A stretch of 64,000 bases of DNA from Malania oleifera (taxonomy: Eukaryota > Streptophyta > Magnoliopsida > Santalales > Ximeniaceae). The position numbers and the translations under genes are program-made. The notes under the pieces were generated by a model. It worked only from the letters and a program-made list of their open reading frames with translations. It was not told the DNA's origin and did no database searches. The DNA is taken from positions 15,778,049-15,842,048 of the forward strand of contig NC_080422.1 of the NCBI RefSeq assembly GCF_029873635.1. Direction: 5' to 3'. Shown here in pieces: positions 35,725-46,189 of this stretch (its first letter is position 1; each line of letters starts with the position of its first letter).

Positions 35725-37543
35725 AGTTGCGAATCTCTCTCTCTCTCTCTCTAGGATTCTTCGCCGTTCGTCGCCTATTTCCAAAAACGGAGGGTACTGT
35801 GTGGATCAGAAGAGAAAACTTTACAAGTTTAACGGACCGGATCGTTGTTGCAGAGATTTTTGGGTTTTTCCCAAAAGTCAAGGTAGGGATCTGATCTTAG
35901 TTTTGATTAGATATTTGGATAGAAGTAGAAAAGATAGTAAGATTATGTTCTGTGGTTTTAGGTTTTCGGGATCCTGGGGTTGTCGATTTGGACTGTGTTT
36001 GTACAAAATTTCGTTTCGAGTATAAGGTTAGGGGAATTTGATTACAACAGCATTTTTTTGGAAAATTAAACCGCTAAAAAGTTAGTTTATATTTATATGT
36101 ATGATTTAACTACTTATTTGCTAAATTCTACCAAGTAGAAATTTCGATTTTACAATTTTTGGTAAAAATGAGGATTTCGGTGTATGATCTCCAAACTTTG
36201 CAAAAATCATTTATTTACATTTATACTATAGTAGGAGAGGCTCAAATCCTTTACTTATTCATTTAAACGATGTATACTGAATTTCTATCATTTAGCAGGT
36301 TTTTGTATCAAACTTGTGTGATATATGTTGAAATGGAAATGAATGGATTTTCTATATTATTGATATAGAATATGGGAATGAAGTTCCAATTTGTTATACT
36401 AAGAATGTGATAAACGGAGGCCGGTGATACACCGAGCTGAATCAGTAAACAAAGAGGTGTAAACTGAGTGGAAAGACGTCGGTTTGAACCCAATGCTATT
36501 ATCTGAATTTGTGAAAAATACTGGAATTGCATAGGTTACTGTTTTGCTATAAATTGTATATATGATACTAGAACCACAGCTTGTGACCAAAAGAGAGTTG
36601 AAAGAGACTCCCATGTAAGAAGTTGAAAAAGCTTCAAAGGGGTTGAAAAATTCTCTAGTTCGGGGGTTGAAATAAACTCCTAGGGCTAGGTGCCGATGCT
36701 GGCAGTGCAACCCATACATGTGTAAAATCAATATGGGTATATCAGATGGTCGACCTGCGTGGAAGCTGCTGGTAAAAATAAACTAGGGGGTAGTCAGATC
36801 ATAAAGATGCTTGGCTTTGTCTGCACGAACAGGACACTATCAGAGGCAATTAGTGCACAACCCGTGCCACGGGGGAAAATAGGCAAACTGTCACATAAAA
36901 GCTGGAGTTGTTCTAATAGCCATATGCATAATTTAAATACTTTATGTGCAGATAAATGTTATGTGATACAGTATTATAAACAAATGTTTTGAATACATGA
37001 GTTTTTATTAAAATATGCATGTACGCAGTCACACATTATTGTAACTGAGAGGTGTCTCACCCTATCATACAACCTTTGTTTTCAGGTCCGTTAGTGCGTC
37101 GGTCCTAATAGCTAAAGGGATCGGAGAGATTATTTTTTTGGTCAGCTTACGTAAGCATATGAATCTTGTAATAAACTTAGATGAAGTTCCTTTTTGGAGG
37201 GTTGTAATAATGAGAATTATTCTAAGTTTGGATTTATGTAAATTATGTATGTATTAGTAAACTCTGGTATAAGTCTAGTAGAAATCCCAATGGAAGTTTA
37301 TGTTTTTCCGCGACATTTACATCAAGATTATGTATGATTTACACCCATATGTCCCTGTTTAGGACGGGTTGTTTCCATATCTTGAACAGGTATAGGTATT
37401 ATGTATGAATGAGTGACACTTGGGTCCATATAAAGGGCCGAGTCGTTACAGACGATACCCCACAATACCTTAGAGGTATCTATTTCTTCCTCACCAGAGG
37501 TCACCGAATCCTCCCTTCCTTCAGCCTCTACATTCTCATCTCC

Positions 37544-37920
37544 AGACTCCATCCTAAAAATATGACAGAGAAGAAATAAGATTTCCATATCATAATTCCA
37601 AATATCATAATCATTAACTTAAATCCAATAAAAATCTCAAATATCCATATAAGGACCAGTCTCACAATTCAGAAACAAAAACATCTAAGGTTTACCATGA
37701 CTTTTCTGAGGCCGTCGATTGTTTCAGAAAGATCACGGGAAATCGTCGATGTATTTTCGCCTCTAAATTACAAAACACAATCCTATACTTTCCTACACCA
37801 AACCTATTTCTCAATACCTAACCTATTCATCTCCTATTCTTATCCTAACTTATTCCTATACTCCGGTATAAATCATTTCCTAAATTTTTAAATCCCAAAA
37901 CCATTGCTCTAATATGAAAA
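37544..37920 (-). other. Gypsy-3 leader and degraded primer site
   Basis: No gene is seen. GCTCTAATATGA at 37906-37917 is a decayed complement of TGGTATCAGAGC, placed immediately before the LTR. AAATCGTCGATG-type motifs also occur at 37700-37755. Confidence 0.5.
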
Positions 37921-40297
37921 TGTAACGCCCCAAACCCTTATCCCGGGTCAGCACGTTATACCTGATATAAATCCTGATAATCCATAATCCATAACATACG
38001 CAGTGGAAAACATAAATATAATCTCCGTAAAACATAAAATTGTAATACCATAATATCGTAATACCAGAGTTTACTACTCTTATATAGCATTCATACTAAC
38101 CATCCAATACCTGCATTTCCATAAGTACATACATCTCCAAAACATTTTAGTATTTTCACAACCATTCCTTACTTAACATTCTTAAAACATAACAACATGA
38201 AACATAAGTATTTACATCCAAAATGTTATCAATATATACCCTGTTTCTTTATATTCCTTAAAAAGACTAAATACCCTCGAGCTCCTTAAGCGCGACCTCG
38301 AGCATGTCCTAAAACATAAATAATCATATTCGGGTGAGACGCATCTTAGTTAGGGAAGAAACATACACATTAAAACAACGTGTGGCTTATATGAGGTATG
38401 TAGATATCATTTTTAAATACATTTGTAGATCATTAACATAACACTGAAATCATTTTCTGAATCTAATCAATCACATGCAAAGATTTAACTCACGAGATTC
38501 CCTAATGATAGGGGTGATTACCTGCCCATACAAGTAACTCCCCTCTGCTCTGATACTTAGGTAACCCTAAGGTCACAATTAAAGCATACCCGGGCACTCA
38601 CCTTACTCAGTAAGCCCTCAAGTATTAGTTTGATCTCGTACTCACCCAGTTCAACAATGATTTACTAGCAAAGACCGTAAGGATAGGGAAATCTATCCGC
38701 CCATACAAGTAGGTTCCCTCTGTCCCAACACGTTATGTGGCTACTGCCACATCTGAAACTATTAGTGCACTCGCCTTTATCAGCAAGCCCTCAGGCGAAG
38801 AGCACGCCCCGCCCAATCATAGCATGTTCTACGTACATAAATACTTCTAATATCATAGTACATCATTCTTTCTATCATTATGCAATCATACTCATCTATT
38901 TATATTTTTAACTTAAACATTACATTGCATTTCACTTTAAGTGACTCTTTCCCATTTTCATCATTCACATTTCATATTCCATTTCATTGCCATTTCATTG
39001 TCATTTCATTGCATAACATTTTCATTTCATTCCTTTGTACTCTAGCTGATCTTTAGCCATCATCAGTTAGTCCACATGGAAATGTGCTAGAATATGCTAA
39101 CATAGCTCCTTTTAACTATCACCAGTTAGTCCACATAAAAATACGCTATAATCTGCTAACATGACTGTCTTTCAGCAGTCTTACATTTACATGGTTGCAT
39201 TTAACATATACAGGCAACATAGTCCATGTCATATTTTATTCATAATACTTTACTTACTTAACCTGCATCTCATACATTTAACATATATTTGCACAGAATC
39301 TCATGCCACACAATTTAATAGTAAAATTCATACATAATTTTGTAACATAGGTCAATCCATGTTTAACATTTATATGGTGAAAATACATTTCATTTCTTAC
39401 ATAATTCCTCAGAAATTACTTTTCACTTTCATCTGTTTACGTTCACATATACATAACTATATAAGCATTCTAGGCTCAGAAAACATAGTTTTACATGGTT
39501 TTCATTTTAAACCCACATAAAACGTATATAGATAAATAACACATAATCCATTAATTTTAATTCAAGAAAACCTGATTTAATACATAAATTTCCCCCTTAC
39601 TTAGATTTTTGAACTACGCTGATAGGATCCCCGAACTGATGCCCACAGCGTTCACTTGGACCCTGAATCTAAAAATCATATTTTAATTAAATAAATTCCA
39701 ATTAACTCAGATCTTAAGAAAAACAGCTATTTAGTACTTCCTAGACTTCAAATAACATTATTCATTAAGGAAATCCCAAAATAACTTACTTACCCTGATT
39801 TTGAGATGTTTTTCAAACCCCTCAATCTAATGATCAGCTCCTACAACCTTACAGAAAATGATCCTACGAACCTCGTGGTGGTTCCGGATTGTCAAATCAG
39901 GTCAAATTCAGCCCAAAATTGAAGAGAGAAGGTCGGGAGACCGTTTTAGAGAGAGAGTTCGTGAATTCTCGCTGAAAAATGAACAACACTCTATTTATAG
40001 GCAAGGCTTCGTCAACGAGACACGTGGATTCGTTGATGAGGCACTGTAGAGACTTCGTCAACGAGAAGATACATTCGTCGTCGAAATTCAGAGTTCCAAA
40101 TATACTCTCTCGGGATTCCTTCGTCGACGAGGAACAGACTTCGTCGACAATATCTAGAAAGACACTCGTTGACAAAGACAGGACATTCGTTGATGAGACC
40201 TGCTTTTCCTTCTAAAATCTTTCCTTTTTTCCTTATTATCCATTAATCCTTTTCATTTATTATATTTCCTAATAATTTTAATTTTCGGGTCATTACA
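37921..40297 (-). repeat. Gypsy-3 5' LTR
   Basis: This LTR of 2377 bases begins TGTAACGCCCC and ends TCGGGTCATTACA, followed by gttac (40298-40302) in copia sequence. It holds a TATA box (complement at 39992-39999), a GTCGAC-type array at 40008-40200, and a roughly 66-base duplication at 39045-39180. It is related to the solo LTR at 15319, and its outer part recurs at 4489-4913 and 62304-64000. Confidence 0.85.
40008..40200 (-). promoter_or_regulatory. GTCGAC palindrome array, gypsy-3 5' LTR
   Basis: About eight TTCGTCGACGA-type units lie between the LTR outer end and the TATA box (complement at 39992-39999). Confidence 0.55.
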
Positions 40298-41061
40298 GTT
40301 ACATCAATATCCTCTAATCATTATGAAATACTAGTTATCCATTAAGCTAGTAAAGAATGTGTGTAACTCAAATCAATGATTTCTTATATCCAATCAAATT
40401 GTTGTCTTCAATCAATCAAGGGTATTTCAACAGTTTTATGTAAAGACAATGATGTATGTATAGTTCAACTAAAAGGAGGATACATAAAGGGTGACAGAAC
40501 AAAGCATGTCTCTCCAAAATTCTTTTATACACATAAACTCTAGAAGAATGATGATATAAATGTTCAGCAGATCTGATCAGATGATAATTTAACATATTTG
40601 TTCACCAAAGTTTTGTCTACTACAACATTCAAGAAATTGATTCATCTCATCGAAATGAGATATCTTAAAAATTTTAATATAAGGAGTTAATATATAGGTG
40701 ACATCCAAGGATGAGTATTATAAAAACCATAAGAGATTAATGATTAACACTCCATTTTTCTACCACCATAAATTCTTTGTTATCCTTATTACCCTGTAAA
40801 AGGGCACCCTCTCCCTCTCATTTTAACACACACATTGCATGCTTGAAGACACATTATCTGTTTGAAGTAAGTAGACAAATAGAAAGGATGAGAGAAGAGG
40901 AAAGATAGAAATGAGATATTTTGTAGAATGATGGTTTTAAATCATCTTATAATCCCTTCTGAAATAGTAAAGTTTTTTATTCCATTCGTCCGTGGAGTAG
41001 GCATTATCGAATCACGTAAAATTTCTATGGCATCTCTATTTATTTCCTGTATCTTATAACA
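40298..41061 (+). mobile_element. Copia 3' end (RNase H tail plus LTR), right arm
   Basis: The plus strand encodes residues like DDNLTYLFTKVLSTTTFKKLIHLIEMR (about 40590-40670, given here in part), the standard copia C-terminus. The LTR runs 40741-41061 and ends ATCTTATAACA. It is the counterpart of 3700-4488. Confidence 0.75.
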
Positions 41062-42114
41062 ATAAGTAAATTCTACAATGTCATACGTATAATTATTAAT
41101 TTTTTTTTAATGAACTTGGCATCCTAGAGAAATTATATAGGAGACTTTTCCTCAACCTGTCTGTGCCCATTTCTTTAATGCTAGATAATGTGACAGGTGG
41201 ATGGTCACGGCATCCCATTGGGCAGGCAGCGTCATCTTCTCGTCTGACTCAGGCGTGGGACCAGTTTGCAAGATGCCAGTCCACTACAACAATCCTACTG
41301 ATTCCAAGCAGCCTGTGGGGTCAAAGTCAAACCACCATTATACGTGAAAGACGCGGTGCATACAATGCATAGAGATCATCACCACCGTCCGCTCTGCCAT
41401 CTCCTGGAAAATCAACGGCTTGACACGCTGCCTGTGACATCAACTCATATCACAATTTGTCTTCGGTTCTAAGGTACACAGCCTGCCCGCCGGTGCTGAA
41501 ACGCGGAAATCATTATACTCCAGTTTGGTTTCCGGGAAAATGTTAAATGGATTTTTCTTAGAGGCTAAGCATTCTTCTTTGTTTTAAAGGGGGAGGGGGG
41601 TCCTGCCAAGTGATAGAAAAGCGCCATTAATAAAATTATACAGAGTCTTGTCTCCTTCTTCCTGCGAATTGCAGTACTGAAAATGGTTGGTTCATTTCTC
41701 ACTTGTTTGTCTCTTTTCTCTTTGCTTTTAATTCACGATTGTATAATTTCTCGGAAAATATTTCTATCCAACCAAACAGAACTGTAGTGTTTGAACGATT
41801 TTACCTGTTTTTACTTTCCTGTGTTCTAATTTTACAGTTTTACCTCCACCCCTTCCCCCCCCCCCCCCCCCCTCCCCCCAAAAAAAAAACCTTTTATTGT
41901 GAATTTGAACAATTCTTTTCACTGTGTTAAAATTTTGATTTAGTGCTACACTTTAGAATCACTTGCTATCTACATTCATTTAAGTACTAACAAATATTTT
42001 TATTTTTTTATAAATTTCACAGTCTCTCACCCTTAAAATTCAGGTACATGTCATTCTTTCTTTCTCTCTCACCCTTTTTTTTTTTTTTTACTTTCTTTTT
42101 TCTTTTCTGGCAAT
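41062..42114. other. Upstream flank of the COPB2-like gene, right arm
   Basis: No gene is recognised. It carries the C tract at 41848-41879. Relative to the left arm, about 25 bases near 41278 are missing. Confidence 0.45.
41848..41879 (+). repeat. C-rich tract upstream of the COPB2-like gene
   Basis: About 32 bases, almost all C, followed by an A run. It is half the length of the paired tract at 2780-2841. Confidence 0.9.
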
Positions 42115-43962
42115 GTGCATGTTCCATCATCTACGTAAGACCAATCTAAAAATATTTCACTAATCTGGCGACAATTTCTGGAGCAGAAAGAACTTACCCA
42201 CCCATCAGCAAGAGTGAAATCTCTGGATGTGCATCCATCAGAGCCATGGTAATAATAGCTCATCACCCATTTTTCTTATTTCAATATTTCGTTTTCTCAC
42301 CTTTAGTTTTGTTCTATTAATTTTTCTTATGTCGTAATTTGTATCGTGGCTCTTCCTGCAGGATTCTAGCAAGTCTGCACTCAGGAAATATATTCATCTG
42401 GAATTACCAGTCACAGGTATATATGCAAAATTTACTATGCTATTGGCCAATATTTATTAATTCTAATGCCTCTTAATTATTAGAAGATGGCTTTGTGTAT
42501 CCATGTATGTATATAGAATATAGAACTCTTCTATATTTTCTTTTGTTACTCAAGCCTAACTTCAGTCTCATTGCTGCTACTCTCAGGCCATGGTGAACTC
42601 TCTTGAGGTTGCTCAGCGACCTGGTAAGCAATGCATATTTGTGACATTATGCATCATTTCCATGTTTCCCTACTCGAATCGAAATAAATTATCTTGGACT
42701 TCCCGCTTCTTAATTCTATAACATCAATGATTTGTTTTCACGTGCATGTGTGTATGTATCCACGGCGCAGTTCGGTCAGCGAAATTCATAACGAGCCAAC
42801 AGTGGATTGTCACGGGAGCCGATGACGGGCGAATTAGAATATACAATTACAACACCATGGACAAGGTTAAAGAATTCGAAGCGCATACAGATTTCATTAG
42901 GTGCATGGTTGTCCACCCTACCCTTTCATACCTTCTGTCATCGTCCGATGACAAACTCATCAAGCTCTGGGATTGGGAGAAGGATTGGGCGTGCACTCAA
43001 GTCTTCGAGGGACATCACCATTACGTGATGCAAGTGGCGTTCGATCCAAAAGACACCGAAACCTTTGCAAGTGCGTCGCTCGATGGCACAGTTAAGGTAT
43101 ATATTACCTTGCTACTTCTTGTGGTGTTTGTTACTTGTCAAGTGCATACATTTTTCGTTATCTTTGTATAGAGATGACAACAACCATTCATGGTCTTGAT
43201 GTCTTCTTATTCTTAATTAGCTATGGAAGCTTAGCTCTCCCACCCTAAGTGGCACATTGGAAGGCCATTCCAAAGGCGTCAACTGCGTTGAGTTCTTCAC
43301 GGATGAGGGTAAACCATGTCTGATAAGTGGTTCGGATGATTATACTGCTAAGGTGTGGGATTGTGAAACTAAAATTTGTGTCAAGACACTGGAAGGACAC
43401 ACAAACAATGTGACTGCTGTTTGTGTTCATCCCGAACTTCCCATACTAATAACAACATCTGAGGATGAAACGGTTCGCGTGTGGCACGCGACCACTTACG
43501 AGTAAGTACATTTCATGGTATAAAACTTCTTAAAACAGAGTTCACATGACAGAGAATTCTGCCATATCTTTTCTGCCATATATATGCCTAAGCAGAAAAT
43601 GAAAAATGTTTTCCATATTTAAATGGGCCTTAAAACTTTTCATGCTGGTTCCCAATTTTCAAATCTCTGGTTTTCGCGAACTTGCAGGCTTGTCAACACA
43701 TTGAGCTATGGTCTGCGTAGAGCCTGGGCTATTGGGTGCATTAAAGATTCACATCGGTGAGTTTCGATCTCAAACATCTTTTTCTTATCTCATTTCTCTT
43801 GCGAATTGATTCATACATGAAGGGGTTAACTGATCTGTTTGATATTTATTGCTGAAAATATTGAGCATACATTTTTTTTCCATGATTAATATTATTATAT
43901 ACAGGGTTGTTCTTGGGTATGATGAAGGAACCATTGTGATAAAAGTAAAGGCTGATCTGTGA
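42115..43962 (+). CDS. COPB2-like short gene, right copy (coatomer beta-prime N-terminal propeller only)
   Basis: Exons: about 42115-42248, 42362-42416, 42587-42623, 42771-43096, 43221-43501, 43688-43756 and 43905-43962 (stop TGA). Each internal exon is bounded by AG and GT, and phases join correctly; for example, the W of SEPW is split across introns. The motifs in order are [102 protein letters not shown] and [15 protein letters not shown]. This is the first WD40 propeller of coatomer beta-prime, ending about where the propeller closes; the rest of the roughly 900-residue protein is missing. It differs from the left copy at only a few residues (I/V, M/I, K/Q in the main exon). No initiator ATG is evident, so it may begin in an exon I cannot see. 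Function is unknown. Confidence 0.78.
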
Positions 43963-44210
43963 AGCTCCAAGCTGGGATGGAAAACTAGAATGAAGTAATG
44001 AAATAAATTCGCCGATGTTGGTTCCTACTACTGCCCTCCTCTGAATGCTCTCTGCAAAAGGGGAGGAAGACTAGAAGAGATAAATATGGTTCGGTGAATG
44101 AGAAGATTATTATCAGCCTATATATTTTACTGCTTTGGTTTTCCTTCAAGCTAGGTCTTTATGTATATGTTTTATGGTGTGTTCTGCAGCTGCTTCCCCT
44201 ATGGAATGTT
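43963..44210. other. 3' flank of the COPB2-like gene, right arm
   Basis: It pairs with about 480-706 of the left arm. No gene is seen. Confidence 0.5.
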
Positions 44211-44925
44211 GAGTATTGAATATTTAAGTTTGTTTAACAATTATTTAGATTAGACATCTGAATATGAATCCTTTTAAAATGTTAGTTCTTATATATTATG
44301 TGTTCATTAGATTTTTCAAAAAAATAAAATAAAATGAAAGTAAAAACAAAAAATTGAAATATTGTAAAAATATACTATACAATCCATTCTAAACAAAATA
44401 TGAAACTTTACAATATTCAAAAAAATTTTCATTACTTAAAAATTTTGCATCACCAACCAACTAAAATATATTCAATTAATATTCCTGATCCGAAATCAAT
44501 ATTTATTCCATCCTCTCCGGCCACCGCACAGCCCTTCCCATTTTCTGTAGCGAGCAGTGGCTATGGCTACCACTCTCCTCCAGCAGACTACCATCCTTCC
44601 CACCCTCTAGCATTAACACGTGTCAATTCCAAATGGCACCAGGCTCTAGATAATTGTTAATTAGTACCGGTTTACGCTTGATTTAAAATCAATGAGCTAA
44701 AATGGACTCAACAATGGTGCAATGAGGAAAATTGTGACTCAAAAAGGGTTTCTCGAAAATTGGCCCACTGGTAGATATTCTAATACCGTTCAACTTGTTA
44801 TCATTCTCATCGAAAGGAGAATGCAAAACTTGTTTTGTCAATTTCAAGATCAAATGCAGTTAATTCAGGCTCCAACAGGCAGAAGCTGCTTCAAGTACTA
44901 CCTTGATTTTTATGAACATATTTCG
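44211..44925. other. Segment present only in the right arm
   Basis: About 715 bases lie between ATGGAATGTT and GCACGTGCATGG, which are nearly adjacent in the left arm. Frames at 44400-44660 and 44722-44952 are open but unrecognised. It is either an insertion here or a deletion in the other arm. No terminal repeats were seen. Confidence 0.5.
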
Positions 44926-45367
44926 CAGCACGTGCATGGACATGAATGTTAAATAAGAAAATAAAATTCCTCGAACTTTTTAAAATGATTTATATACATA
45001 AACACAAAATAGTTATAACCGAGCTTGAGCTTTGGCTAGGTGATTCATGTCCTGGACTCCCCTATAGGGAGGATTCTGTTATGAAAAACCGCAACAAGAC
45101 CCACAAACAAAAGAAAAACGAGAAATAAAATAAAAAACACGACATACAAAATACAAAATTTACAAGGTTCAACAATTTGTGTATATCCTTGGAATAGATT
45201 AGGTCACTAATTCAATTGTTCAACAATAAGTACAAGTAGAATGCACTAACCCCTTTTCCTCACTCTTCTTGTGTTCAATAAATTTTTTTTTTTAAACTAA
45301 GAATGATACGTTTTATATGAAAATGTAGGGCAACCTTCATACAAAATTACATAAGTATCCCTCTTAA

Positions 45368-45631
45368 CAAAAATATTTTGTTTTGGGAATCGAAGGCTGC
45401 TAATTTCTGCTCGCTAATCGACTAGCAAGACCACCACCCGAGGGGGTGACCTCCTCTAACTTTCCCCACACAAACAAAATTTACACTCGAAATATTGTTC
45501 ATGTAATATTCCATGTTCTAGAAATTAGGCTCCACATACAACATATTCGTCCCCCTTTTATGAAATGAGGGGAACTTTTAGGGGTTTGGGGGTAGGAGAG
45601 GGGGTTTGGGAGGTTTATAGTTGTGATATAT
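45368..45631. other. Unassigned spacer
   Basis: No gene or element is recognised. Confidence 0.4.
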
Positions 45632-46188
45632 TGTTGTGTTATCCCACATCAATTGTGGAAGAGGCTAGTGGTCAGTTATTAAGTGTGAGGGAAAGTTTTA
45701 CCCCTTGAGCTAACTTTTGGGATTGAGAAGACCCTAGACCACCCAACACTGGTACTAGAGTCTAATTCACCAACATTCTCCCTAGTGTACCATATCAGGG
45801 GAGACCTTAATGGTTGCCTTGCCGAGAGAGACCCCGATGTGTAAAGGGGAGATTGTTGAGTTATCCCACATCGGTTGTGGAAGAGGCTGGTGGTCAGTTA
45901 TTAAGTGTGAGGGAAAGTCTCACCCCATGAGCTAGCTTTTGGAGTTAAGAAGGCCCTAAACTACCCATCACTGGTATTAGAGCCTAGTTCACCAACATTC
46001 CCCCTAATTTGCCATGCAGGGGGAGACCCCGATGCCTTGTCGGAAGAGATCCCGATGTGTGAGGGAGAGATTGTTGGGTTATCCTACATCGGTTATTGAA
46101 GGGGTTGGTGGTCAGTTATTAAGTGTGAGGGGAAGTCTCACTCCTTGAGCTAACTTTTGGGGTTAAGAAGGTCCTAGACCACCCAACA
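45632..46188 (+). mobile_element. Tandem TRIM-like array (three short LTRs)
   Basis: Three LTRs of about 117 bases (45632-45748, 45854-45970, 46072-46188) begin TGTTG and end CCAACA or similar. After each comes a primer site: CTGGTACTAGAG, CTGGTATTAGAG and ATGGTATTAGAG. Between them are interiors of only 105 and 101 bases, each ending in a purine-rich run (GATGTGTGAGGGAGAGA). No coding capacity exists. The size and layout are those of a terminal-repeat retrotransposon in miniature. Confidence 0.8.
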
Positions 46189-46189
46189 A

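Larger units (their letters stand above)
35400..37451 (+). mobile_element. Gypsy LTR fragment inserted in gag
   Basis: Opposite in strand to its host, it ends GGGCCGAGTCGTTACA at 37451 as a gypsy LTR would. The first 150 or so bases expected of the LTR are missing at 35400. It has a GTCGAC-type array at 35410-35600, TATAAATA at 35624-35631, a CT microsatellite at 35671-35722, and the CTGAGAGGTGTCTCACC motif found in all these LTRs (37033-37054). No target duplication is seen. Confidence 0.72.
35060..37543 (-). pseudogene. Gypsy-3 gag, split by an LTR fragment
   Basis: The N-terminal piece (37543-37452) is acidic and reaches DTSKVLWGIVC. The frame resumes at 35397 with LYIVHQVKIEMMKEP, CPPVGQGCSIKEFMRMNPPAF and NWVQEIEEIMVVLDC, then after a stop AKHWWLSVKLLKDQR. 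These match the gypsy-2 gag segment by segment. An LTR fragment (35400-37451) interrupts it and copia sequence cuts it at about 35055. Confidence 0.75.
39874..45367. repeat. Right arm of the inverted duplication
   Basis: It matches the reverse complement of 1-4910. Order: gypsy-3 LTR end, copia fragment, upstream flank, COPB2-like gene and 3' flank. The outer match ends exactly where the window begins on the other side, so the true outer boundary is unknown. The inner boundary is near 39874. Confidence 0.93.
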
